A stretch of 19,171 nt of DNA from CAYJAD01 sp964368075 (lineage in GTDB: Bacteria; Desulfobacterota; Desulfovibrionia; Desulfovibrionales; Desulfovibrionaceae): the NCBI GenBank assembly GCA_964368075.1, contig CAYJAD010000050.1:1-19171 (forward strand), given 5' to 3'. Each line of letters begins with the position of its first letter. The first letter of the stretch is position 1. The notes under the pieces are model-generated. The model did not search any database, had not been told where the DNA came from, and saw only the letters and a program-made list of their open reading frames with translations. Made by a program: the position numbers and the translations under genes. Below, piece by piece: positions 1 to 7,221 of this stretch.

Positions 1-275
1 CTCGTGGTTCTTTAATCCACTACCTTAGCGTAAAAGATTCTGTTATTGAGAATTACCAAATTGTTTCTGCAACGCTTTGGAATTGTAGCCCTCGTGATGA
101 CAAGGGTGTTCGTGGTATTGTAGAAGAAGCTCTTCTTGGCGTAGAAGTTCCCGATGTGGAAAATCCTGTCAATGTGGGACGTTTGATACGTTCCTATGAT
201 CCATGACTAGGCTGTGCCGTGCACGTGTTGCACGCTGAAACAGGTAAAGTTACTGTTGTGGATTTAAGCAAATAG
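1..275 (+). CDS. hysA: [NiFeSe] hydrogenase large subunit, C-terminal part, selenoprotein (5' end outside window)
   Basis: This is the 3' end of a nickel-dependent hydrogenase large subunit, which binds the active-site metal cluster and catalyses reversible H2 oxidation. The first complete codon is at base 3, and the frame runs to TAG at 273-275 if TGA at 204-206 is read as selenocysteine. The visible 90 residues include the C-terminal cluster motif D-P-U-L-G-C-A-V-H, which fits the family motif DPCxxCxxH with Sec in place of the first Cys, as in Desulfovibrio [NiFeSe] enzymes. The 16 residues after the His (VLHAETGKVTVVDLSK) match the short tail that a maturation endopeptidase removes in this family. 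Coding quality and family-like sequence (ATLWNCSPRD, NPVNVGRLIRSYDP) continue unbroken across the TGA. No maturation protease gene follows; a terminator does. An ordinary gene caller would stop at the TGA and lose the C-terminal ligand. Confidence 0.93.
204..234 (+). promoter_or_regulatory. Selenocysteine UGA codon with predicted bacterial SECIS hairpin
   Basis: TGA at 204-206 is in frame in the hydrogenase. Eleven bases after it, CGTGCA (218-223) pairs perfectly with TGCACG (229-234) around a five-base loop CGTGT (224-228). Bacterial SECIS elements are hairpins directly downstream of the UGA within the coding sequence, with a small apical loop that usually carries a GU read by SelB. The spacing and the loop G-U here fit that pattern. 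The Sec codon is well supported. The exact SECIS fold is inferred by eye. Confidence 0.75.
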
Positions 276-297
276 TTTAAAACATCAGTATATCTTT

Positions 298-330
298 AAG
301 CCCTTCTTTTGTATAAAGAAGGGCTTTTTT
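298..330 (+). terminator. Rho-independent terminator after the hydrogenase gene
   Basis: A perfect 12 bp stem (298-309 with 315-326, AAGCCCTTCTTT/AAAGAAGGGCTT) has a five-base loop TGTAT. The T-run at 325-330 overlaps the stem base. It lies 22 bases after the hydrogenase stop and closes that operon. Confidence 0.93.
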
Positions 331-671
331 GTTGTGTAAAAATATACATTTTAGCATTTTTTTGTGAAATTGTGCTTTTTACAAGGAAATAACTTGCATT
401 AAACTAAAGCTTACGTTATTTTTTTGAAAATATATTGCGAATAGCAATTTGATGAAGAAAAAACTTGATTTTTCTTTAAGAATTAACACATTTTATGGTT
501 ATTCACGAAAAAAGTTTTCAGACAAGATGCTAAAAGTACTTTGTGTTGAAAATGTTAAGAATGGCTTATTAAAAATGTGTTTTTTATATCCTTATGCTTT
601 TGTTTGAGGAATATTTGTTTTGTAATAGGTAAGGGGAATTTATAAACTTTTAGTTGATGAGCGAGGTTTTT
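331..671 (+). other. AT-rich intergenic region upstream of the Tag-like operon
   Basis: No credible ORF, RNA gene or long inverted repeat was found. The region should carry the promoter of the operon starting at 672, because a strong terminator lies just upstream. Several TTG-rich hexamers occur (for example TTGATT at 465 and TTGAAA at 546), but none is paired at 16-18 bases with a good -10 box, so no promoter is called. A purine stretch AAGGGG at 631-636 is too far from any start codon to be the ribosome binding site. Confidence 0.5.
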
Positions 672-2756
672 ATGGCAAAATCTATGTATGCATTATTGCT
701 TGTGATGTTTTTAACTGCAGCAGGTATAGGAGTTGTTCCTAGCGCTATGGCTGAAGAGCGAAAACCTGTCTCCATTGAAGAGGGGTCTCCTTTACCTTTG
801 CGAGTGCTGACACGTCCTAAAGCTGTGCTTTACGGCGATGCCTCTGAAGCAAAGCTCATTGAAGGCCAGCTTCCAGTTTTTAAACCCTTTTTTGTCTACA
901 CACGCCCCGGCGGTGAATCTCGTGCTACCGGTGACGGATGGTATGAAGTAGGCACCGATGAAAAAGGCACCATTGCAGGTTGGATAAAAACATCTGATGT
1001 GTTTGAATGGAAACAAACCATGTGCTTGACTTTTAGTCACCCTCAAGGCCGTAAGCCTGTACTTATGTTTGAAGAAGAAGAAAGTCTTGATGCTTTGTTA
1101 AAAGAAATGCCTGATAAGCGTGAAGGGGACGTGGCCAAATTATACGCAGACATTGATGCCGCTGCTACAACACCTCTTCCAGAAGATTTTCCCATTGTTT
1201 CCATGGAGCCAAAATTGGCTGTAGATGTGACGAAGCAATTTTATTTGCTTCCCATTCTTGAGCATAAAACCATCACCATGGAAAGCTATGAAGGGCGCAT
1301 GCTACGCCTTGCTGCTGTGAGCGGCAAGGCCGACGAAAAACGCGAAAAACCTGCAGATATTCGCGTGAACCAAGAAGCGCTGAAAGCTGTTACTGTGACG
1401 GAACAAGATGTAGCTGCAACAAAGAAAGACGCTAAATTTGATATAGTATGGGTTATGGATACCACGCGCAGTATGCAACCTTATATTGAAGAAGTGCGCA
1501 ATACTTTAGAAACCATGAGTAAGAGTTTGGCTGCCAAACCAGAGATGGCAGAGCGTATAAAATTTGGTCTTGTTGCGTATAGAGATTCTGAAGAAATTAA
1601 AGATATAGGTTATTTAACAAAGAATTTTACGCCGGAACTTCAAGACGTTACTTCCTTTGTGACCACACTTGGCGGCGTAAAGGAAACCACTACAGACTCT
1701 GTGGACTTAAATGAAGATATGTTTGCTGGCGTAAAGAGTGCCATCGAAAGTGCCCCTTGGCGTGATGGTTCTGCGCGCTTTGTTATTGTGGTGGGTGACG
1801 CTCCTTCTCACGAGCCCGGACACAAGTGGAACAGCACCAATTTAGATGAAAAAAGTTTGCGTGAATTGGCCACGAAAAATAATGTGACTATATTGGGCAT
1901 ACATGTAGCACCCAAGGTAAAGAAAAAATATAATCGCCTTGCCATGAAGCAATTTACAGCTTTAACCAGCAACAAAGGAACACTAGAAGCAGGTTTTTGG
2001 TCTGTTTCTTCTAAGGATAAGAAAGTTTTTGTAGAAAAATCACAGCAGTTTACTACATCTTTTTCTGACGCCTTAGAAAAAATGCTTGCAGAAGCTAACG
2101 CTTTACCAGAGCCCAAAGCCACTCCAGAAAAAGTGGCTGCCAAACCTGAAGAAAAACTTGTAGAAAAGCCTGAAGAAAAGAAAGCCGGACAATTAAGCCA
2201 AGAAGGGCTTGATAATATTATTAAAGCAGCCACAGTGACTTGGGTAGGTAGAGCAGCAGAAGTGCAAGCCCCCAATGACATTGAAGCCTGGGTTACCGAT
2301 AAAGACTTGGAAGACCCTTCCATCCAAGCTTTGGAAGTGCGCTTGTTGATAACAAAACGGCAATTGGATAGCCTTGCTGTCATGCTAAACGATATCATCA
2401 CCGCCGGTGCAGAGGCTCAAATGGGCAGCGCAGACTTCTTTACATCTTTACAAGCTGTGTCTGCCACTGCATCACGTAATGCCGATCAATTAGCTAAAGC
2501 TAAATCCTTACAAGAATCTGGTTTTGTGCCTGCTTTCTTAAAAGGCTTGCCTTATGAAAGCCAAATCATGACTATGTCTTCTGAATTATGGGAAAGTCTT
2601 GGTCCGGATGAGCAAGATCAATTTATCGAAAGCTTGCGTGCAAAAGTTGCAGCGTATCAAAGCATACACGGCACGCCAGACCAGTGGGTAGCGCTGAATC
2701 AAGGCGATGCACCAGACGATTATGTAACCCCTATTCCTTTAGAGTTATTACCATAA
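672..2756 (+). CDS. Secreted vWA-domain protein resembling the periplasmic half of PpkA (kinase domain absent)
   Basis: The product (694 aa) is predicted periplasmic. I chose ATG 672 because GAGG (663-666) sits five bases upstream and it opens directly into a signal peptide (MAKSMYALLLVMFLTAAG, cleavage near SAMA/EE). TTG 654 and ATG 657 are in-frame alternatives with poorer signals. Residues about 44-114 form an SH3-like beta segment (GWYEVG..., GWIKTSDVFEWKQ). About 256-470 is a von Willebrand A domain with a MIDAS-type D-T-T-R-S (263-267) and a later VVGDAPSH strand. A Pro/Glu/Lys linker follows (about 479-504), then a helical C-terminal domain ending in TPIPLELLP. As I recall the family, this order and the EWKQ and closing P-L-E-L-L-P signatures match the periplasmic region of PpkA, the type VI secretion threonine kinase. 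Here there is no kinase domain and no membrane anchor. The stop overlaps the next start, implying coupled expression. Confidence 0.85.
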   Translation: MAKSMYALLLVMFLTAAGIGVVPSAMAEERKPVSIEEGSPLPLRVLTRPKAVLYGDASEAKLIEGQLPVFKPFFVYTRPGGESRATGDGWYEVGTDEKGTIAGWIKTSDVFEWKQTMCLTFSHPQGRKPVLMFEEEESLDALLKEMPDKREGDVAKLYADIDAAATTPLPEDFPIVSMEPKLAVDVTKQFYLLPILEHKTITMESYEGRMLRLAAVSGKADEKREKPADIRVNQEALKAVTVTEQDVAATKKDAKFDIVWVMDTTRSMQPYIEEVRNTLETMSKSLAAKPEMAERIKFGLVAYRDSEEIKDIGYLTKNFTPELQDVTSFVTTLGGVKETTTDSVDLNEDMFAGVKSAIESAPWRDGSARFVIVVGDAPSHEPGHKWNSTNLDEKSLRELATKNNVTILGIHVAPKVKKKYNRLAMKQFTALTSNKGTLEAGFWSVSSKDKKVFVEKSQQFTTSFSDALEKMLAEANALPEPKATPEKVAAKPEEKLVEKPEEKKAGQLSQEGLDNIIKAATVTWVGRAAEVQAPNDIEAWVTDKDLEDPSIQALEVRLLITKRQLDSLAVMLNDIITAGAEAQMGSADFFTSLQAVSATASRNADQLAKAKSLQESGFVPAFLKGLPYESQIMTMSSELWESLGPDEQDQFIESLRAKVAAYQSIHGTPDQWVALNQGDAPDDYVTPIPLELLP

Positions 2757-3508
2757 TGCTATTATCTGCACGAGATGTACGCTTAACGCGCGAAAAAAAT
2801 GAGGCCGTTTTTAATCTATCGGTTCCTATGTTGTCCTTACAAGCTGGCGACATTATTGCCGTAGTAGGTCAAAGTGGTTGTGGAAAATCCACCCTGTTGG
2901 ATATTCTGGCTCTCATATTACGTCCTCAACAAGGCGAAATGTACTTACAAGGTGCAGATCAAGCAAAAATATCCCTTATGCAAGCCAACGCACCTACGTT
3001 GGCTCGCATAAGGCGTCAAAGTTTAGGCTATGTGTTGCAATCTGGCGGGCTGTTGCCCTTTTTAGATGTGCGTGAGAATATTTTACTTCCTGCGCGTTTG
3101 CTTGGTCAGAACGAGGCTACAACACATACATGGTTTCATGAATTAGTGGACGCTTTGGGCATTGCGAACCAAGTGTTAAAAAAACCACAACACCTTTCCG
3201 GTGGACAAAGGCAAAGGGTGGCCATTGCTCGGGCGCTCATTCATAAGCCTGCTGTAGTTTTAGCCGATGAACCTACCGCCGCTGTAGACAGCGGTGCCGC
3301 GGAAAATATTTGTACTATCTTTCGGCAAGTGGTGCAGCACAGCGGAGCCGGGGCTATTATCGTAAGTCATGATAGAGAACTTATGGCGCGCCATGCCGAT
3401 GCCCGAGCAGAATTTGAATTGAAAACAGACGCACAAGGTCATGTGCATTCCACATTGCTTTGGCCTTCTTCGCATGTTCCGTCTGTGCAGGGGCGTATAT
3501 ATGCGTGA
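2756..3508 (+). CDS. ABC transporter ATP-binding protein, LolD/TagT-like
   Basis: This cytoplasmic ATPase (250 aa) drives the permease encoded next. ATG 2756 overlaps the upstream TAA (TAATG), so it is probably translated by coupling. A longer in-frame start at 2684 lies inside the upstream gene and is not used. All ABC motifs are intact: Walker A GQSGCGKS (38-45), Q-loop Q95, signature LSGGQ (147-151), Walker B with D171-E172, and H-loop H205. The sequence is of the LolD/MacB/FtsE class, which couples ATP use to mechanical movement of periplasmic domains rather than to solute import. Between a PpkA-like vWA gene and a permease plus SUMF1 gene, it is best read as a TagT-type ATPase. On sequence alone, a generic lipoprotein-release ATPase is also possible. 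The 3' end overlaps the permease start by eight bases. Confidence 0.92.
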   Translation: MLLSARDVRLTREKNEAVFNLSVPMLSLQAGDIIAVVGQSGCGKSTLLDILALILRPQQGEMYLQGADQAKISLMQANAPTLARIRRQSLGYVLQSGGLLPFLDVRENILLPARLLGQNEATTHTWFHELVDALGIANQVLKKPQHLSGGQRQRVAIARALIHKPAVVLADEPTAAVDSGAAENICTIFRQVVQHSGAGAIIVSHDRELMARHADARAEFELKTDAQGHVHSTLLWPSSHVPSVQGRIYA

Positions 3509-5396
3509 GTTTTCAGCTGTAATTTGGATGGCCTGTAAAGATTTGCGCCACGATGCACGCATGACATTGTGTCTTGTGCTCACGGTGGCAGCCATTGCCT
3601 TACCTCTACTTCTTTTCTTTGGTTTGAAAAATGGGGTAGTAGAAGTCATGCGTCAGCGAATGATAAATGATCCGGGATTTATGGAAGTTATCCCTCAAGG
3701 TACTTCTACCTTTGATGCCGCATGGTTTGAAAAATGGGCAAAGAGCCCTCATGTGGGTTTTGTGGTACCTAAAACACGTGAATTAGGTGTGTCTGGGGCT
3801 TTTCATAACGCAATCACAAAGAAAACTGTTCGTGCAGATATGCAACCCACCGGTCAAGGGGATTGGTTGTTGCAATCTTATCGTGTGACTATACCACAAG
3901 AAGATAGTGGCGTGCTCACAACCAGTCTTGCACAAAAACTTGGCGTACAGAAAGGGGATAGTCTTGATGTGCGCATTTCACGCCAAAAGAAAGGCGGCGG
4001 CCTTGAAACGGTTACTCGAACTTTGCGCGTACACGATATTTTGCCACAGCAAGCATCGGGGCGCGATATGGTCTTTGTGCCGCTAGTTCAATTGGAGCGC
4101 ATGGAAGCCTATCGTGATGGTTTTGGTGTAGAGACGTATAATTGGCCGGGAGAAAAGCCCCTTGCGTATCCTGTATTTTACTCGGCAATACTTTATACCA
4201 AGCAAAGCCTTGATCCCATTGTGAGCGCACAAGTGCGCCAACGTACAGGTTTTGTGCGTTTGGATAGCACGCAAAGTTACGCTGTCAAAGGTTGGCATGC
4301 GACACTTTTAGAATCAGGGAATTTACCCATAAGCCTTTTTAAAATTCAAGAACTACGCAATATTATGCGTGGTAAAGAGTTCGCTGTCGTTCCCTTAGGC
4401 GGAAGACCCGATGAACCTTTAACTCTTTTTGCACAAGAGAGCGGTAAAGAGAGCAAAGAAGCTTTTCCCTTACAGTTGACATCCACTGCGTTGTGGGCCT
4501 CTGAAGCTTGGGAAGGTATACATCCCATAGCGTCGGGTCCTGAGGCTATGGCCATAGATTTTTGGCAAGATGTGAAGCATAGTCCTAATATCTTGCTTGT
4601 TTCCACAGAGATAGCTGCCCGCTTCCCCCTTGGGAAGGCTGTCGTACAAGTACAGCCAAGTGTTGAACAAGGCGAAGAGGGGGAAAACATTACTTTTCCC
4701 ATGATAGTGCAAGCACATGATGCCGTGCCAGCAAATACAGCGATAATGGCACCGGGGCTGATAAGTCGCTTGAATTTGCTTTTTACGCGTCCTTTGCAGG
4801 CGCAGGTACATGCAGAACTTGCAAGCAAAGAAATTTCACTATTGCTAGGGCGACAAAACTATTCCCGCTTTCGTATGTATGCACGCTCCTTAGATGATGT
4901 GGCACCCTTGGCGACGCAATTGGAAAAAGAAGGTGTCATTGTGAAAACACGTGTGGCCGATATTACACGTGTACAGCAGATGGATCAATATCTCTCCTTG
5001 ATTTTAGGCCTTATTGCTGGGGCTGCCGTGGCAGGGGGCGCCATATGCTTACTTGCTTCGTTGTATGCCAGTGTGGAGCGTAAACGCCGAGCCCTTGCCG
5101 TGCTGCGTTTATTGGGGATACATGGCACAAGTCTTTGTGCATTTCCTCTTACGGCGGGCTTTGTGATGACAGGGCTTGGTATGTTGCTTTCCTTGGGGTT
5201 ATTTCATGCAATTGGTTACTATATGAATATGCTAGCGCAAGACTTTACCTTGCCGGGCGAAGTGTTGTGCAAGCTTGGTTTAGAACAACAACTTTGGGCT
5301 GTTCTGTGGGCTTTACTAGCAGCCATGCTGGCTGGTCTTGCTGCTGCCATGCGTTTATTGAAAATAGAAGCTGCAGAAAGTTTACGTGATGAATAG
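3501..5396 (+). CDS. ABC transporter permease, FtsX/LolC-type, TagS-like
   Basis: The inner-membrane protein (631 aa) has four predicted transmembrane helices. One is near the N-terminus (about 20-43), followed by a large periplasmic domain (about 45-490). Three more lie at the C-terminus (about 497-523, 544-575 and 598-620). This is the FtsX/LolCE/MacB topology. ATG 3501 is chosen because AGGGG at 3489-3493 is well spaced and the start overlaps the ATPase stop (ATGCGTGA). A longer frame from 3441 would lie inside the ATPase gene. The cytoplasmic loop after the second helix (ASVERKRRALAVLRLLG) is the usual coupling region in this family. The partner is the adjacent ATPase. Context suggests TagS, whose P. 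aeruginosa counterpart acts in activating type VI secretion rather than in known export. No substrate can be read from the sequence. Confidence 0.9.
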   Translation: MREFSAVIWMACKDLRHDARMTLCLVLTVAAIALPLLLFFGLKNGVVEVMRQRMINDPGFMEVIPQGTSTFDAAWFEKWAKSPHVGFVVPKTRELGVSGAFHNAITKKTVRADMQPTGQGDWLLQSYRVTIPQEDSGVLTTSLAQKLGVQKGDSLDVRISRQKKGGGLETVTRTLRVHDILPQQASGRDMVFVPLVQLERMEAYRDGFGVETYNWPGEKPLAYPVFYSAILYTKQSLDPIVSAQVRQRTGFVRLDSTQSYAVKGWHATLLESGNLPISLFKIQELRNIMRGKEFAVVPLGGRPDEPLTLFAQESGKESKEAFPLQLTSTALWASEAWEGIHPIASGPEAMAIDFWQDVKHSPNILLVSTEIAARFPLGKAVVQVQPSVEQGEEGENITFPMIVQAHDAVPANTAIMAPGLISRLNLLFTRPLQAQVHAELASKEISLLLGRQNYSRFRMYARSLDDVAPLATQLEKEGVIVKTRVADITRVQQMDQYLSLILGLIAGAAVAGGAICLLASLYASVERKRRALAVLRLLGIHGTSLCAFPLTAGFVMTGLGMLLSLGLFHAIGYYMNMLAQDFTLPGEVLCKLGLEQQLWAVLWALLAAMLAGLAAAMRLLKIEAAESLRDE

Positions 5397-5407
5397 TAGA
5401 GGTGATT

Positions 5408-7060
5408 ATGAAAAAAGGTAGTATTGCTGTATTGTTTTTTCTATGGGCGGTGTCTGCCTCCTTATCTGTGGCGGTAGCAAATCCTTTATGTAATCCAAAA
5501 CCTTCTGAGGGAGACTTAATTATTCCCGGTCCTCAGGGGACGTGTTTTGCTTTTCGTGCCATTGAGGTAGAGGCGGCCACCCCTATGCATGGAGAAATAT
5601 TCTATATGGGCGATGCCGAAAGCGAAGATTTTCGCACCCCTGTTACCAAAGTTATGGTGGGGGGGACTTTTGCTAGCGAAGAAGACGAAAATCAATGGTT
5701 TTATTATCTAGGAAAATACGAAATAACTCGTGGACAATACAGAGCCGTTATGGGGGCATTACCGGTAAGCCTTAAAGATACAGAAGCAAATGCAGAAAAA
5801 GACAGTCTACCGGTAACTAATGTATCATATTTTGAAGCCATACAATTTATGGACAAACTTAATCAATGGTTTTATGCCAATGCTTTAGATGCCATGCCCA
5901 CTGCTGGCAGATTTCCCGGATTTGTTCGTTTTCCTTCGGAGGCAGAATGGGAATTTGCGGCACGTGGTGGTAAAAAGGTAGATAAAACACTTTTTGAAGC
6001 CGCCACAGTATACGGCGATAAATTGGGTGCGCATGAATGGTTTGGTGGGCATAAGTCTTCTCATGGTAAAATAAAGAAAATTGGTTTACTCAGTCCTAAT
6101 CCTGTGGGTATTCACGATATGCTTGGCAATGTGCAAGAAATGACTTTAAGCCAGTATCAAGTGCGCTATTATGAAGGAAGAAGTGGCGGTTTTGCCAGTC
6201 GCGGAGGTTCCTATATTATGGATGGCGACAAGCTGCGTTCTGCACAGCGTCAAGAAGAACCTTTTTATCTTGTACGCGGTGGCAATAAAATTACCCCTAA
6301 TACAAAACCTACTTTAGGTTTTCGCTTGGCTATTTCTGCGCCCTTGCTTACCGACAAATCGGCCATTGAAGAATTAGAAGATGCCTATGAAGAATATATG
6401 GAAGGGCAAAACCAATCTGAAACAAAACAAGGGGCAAGGCAACTTTCGCCGGCGGAACTTTCGGTGGCTCCCATAAGCGATCAGGCCGGTGCATCCGTGT
6501 ATGACGCTTTAGTTCGGGTACAAAAGCTGCGGCAGGCCTCTCCTGAAGATGCTGTGAAAATTTTGAATCAAGAGCTGGCCTATGCTGAAAATGCTTTACG
6601 TAAAACCGTTGAAATACGGAACCAAGCCGACGCGGATAATGCTTTGGGTTGGTTGCGCCAAACACATTTTTTGAGTCAAGAATTGAGAAAAGTCCTTCAA
6701 AATCGTCAATACACAGAAGCGCGTATTGAGAAGCTAGAAGGGCAAAAGAGTCAAGAAGGGTGGAAAAAGCGCCTTGCTGTTCAAATTTTTTCCATTGAAA
6801 GGTTTTCAGAGCGTTATGGGGAAGGCATTGAAGAGCTTTCCAACTTGCCTGTAAAAATTGTGGAGGAAGCCTTTGTTAAGCGGAAAAAAGATATTGAAAA
6901 AGATATTGAAAAAGGCATGACCCGTAAGGAAGTGGACCTTGCCTTACAATTGCTTGGTATACTGCAAGGGCATTATAAGGAATATTTTAAAACTAAAAGA
7001 GCAGATACCGAAAAATGGCGTTTACACTTTGAGCAAACGCTTGAAGCAAATAATTTATAA
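5408..7060 (+). CDS. Periplasmic SUMF1/FGE-fold protein, TagR-like, with C-terminal coiled-coil extension
   Basis: The product (550 aa) has a signal peptide (MKKGSIAVLFFLWAVSASLS, cleavage near VAVA/NP). ATG 5408 follows AGAGG at 5398-5402 at ideal spacing; GTG 5402 falls inside that ribosome binding site. Residues about 46-310 form a formylglycine-generating-enzyme-like (SUMF1) domain: YLGKYEITRGQYRAVMG, PVTNVSYFEAIQF, RFPSEAEWEFAARGG, GIHDMLGNVQEM, RGGSY and a closing GFRLA. The Cys pair used for catalysis in true FGE is missing from the C-terminal part (KLRSAQRQEEPF), so it is probably a binding protein, not an oxidase. The early motif NPKPSEGDLIIPGPQG resembles TagR proteins. Residues about 320-550 are charged and helical, probably coiled coil. 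In P. aeruginosa, TagR promotes PpkA activity in the periplasm; here the partner would be the vWA protein at 672. It lies 11 bases after the permease gene. Confidence 0.85.
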   Translation: MKKGSIAVLFFLWAVSASLSVAVANPLCNPKPSEGDLIIPGPQGTCFAFRAIEVEAATPMHGEIFYMGDAESEDFRTPVTKVMVGGTFASEEDENQWFYYLGKYEITRGQYRAVMGALPVSLKDTEANAEKDSLPVTNVSYFEAIQFMDKLNQWFYANALDAMPTAGRFPGFVRFPSEAEWEFAARGGKKVDKTLFEAATVYGDKLGAHEWFGGHKSSHGKIKKIGLLSPNPVGIHDMLGNVQEMTLSQYQVRYYEGRSGGFASRGGSYIMDGDKLRSAQRQEEPFYLVRGGNKITPNTKPTLGFRLAISAPLLTDKSAIEELEDAYEEYMEGQNQSETKQGARQLSPAELSVAPISDQAGASVYDALVRVQKLRQASPEDAVKILNQELAYAENALRKTVEIRNQADADNALGWLRQTHFLSQELRKVLQNRQYTEARIEKLEGQKSQEGWKKRLAVQIFSIERFSERYGEGIEELSNLPVKIVEEAFVKRKKDIEKDIEKGMTRKEVDLALQLLGILQGHYKEYFKTKRADTEKWRLHFEQTLEANNL

Positions 7061-7074
7061 AAACAAGAAGTGTC

Positions 7075-7152
7075 GTCACAGGGTGACTTATGTACTATAC
7101 GAGGATGAGGGCTTTATTTTGCAATGTTGCATTTTGTTAAAGCCCATAGTAC
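7075..7152 (+). promoter_or_regulatory. Structured intergenic element with nested hairpins
   Basis: The gap between the SUMF1 gene and the lipoprotein genes holds unusual symmetry. GTCAC (7075-7079) pairs with GTGAC (7083-7087). GTACTAT (7092-7098) pairs with ATAGTAC (7146-7152). Directly inside it, GGGCTTTA (7109-7116) pairs with TAAAGCCC (7138-7145), leaving a ten-base one-sided bulge. TGCA (7120-7123) pairs with TGCA (7128-7131) at the tip. No T-run follows, so it is not a standard terminator. A role in processing, mRNA stability or partial attenuation between the two operon halves is inference. It matches no riboswitch class I recognise. Confidence 0.55.
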
Positions 7153-7221
7153 TAGTTGATTGAAATTACATGTGGAAAAATGACCGAAACACTTCAAAAA
7201 CCTACAAAACTGGGAGGATGT

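Noticed and set aside
204..206. TGA as a nonsense mutation or pseudogene in the hydrogenase
   Set aside because: The frame and family motif continue to a normal stop, TGA replaces exactly the Cys that is Sec in [NiFeSe] enzymes, and a SECIS-like hairpin follows.
1808..2401. Minus-strand open frame of 197 codons
   Set aside because: It is the antisense shadow of the vWA coding sequence, with no ribosome site and Ser/Cys-rich low-complexity translation.
2684..2755. Longer N-terminus for the ABC ATPase
   Set aside because: It lies inside the vWA gene and adds sequence unlike an ABC N-terminus; ATG 2756 overlaps the upstream stop as in coupled genes.
4346..4828. Minus-strand open frame of 160 codons inside the permease gene
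   Set aside because: It is antisense to a well-supported coding region and its translation shows no protein-like pattern.
5408..7060. Active formylglycine-generating (sulfatase-maturing) enzyme
   Set aside because: The catalytic cysteine pair is absent and no sulfatase is nearby; TagR-type context fits better.
7075..7152. Known riboswitch or rho-independent terminator
   Set aside because: No recognised aptamer core and no T-run after the stem.
6939..7163. Plus-strand open frame of 74 codons running from the SUMF1 gene into the gap
   Set aside because: Most of it is a frame-shifted read of the SUMF1 coding region and hairpin DNA; no ribosome binding site.
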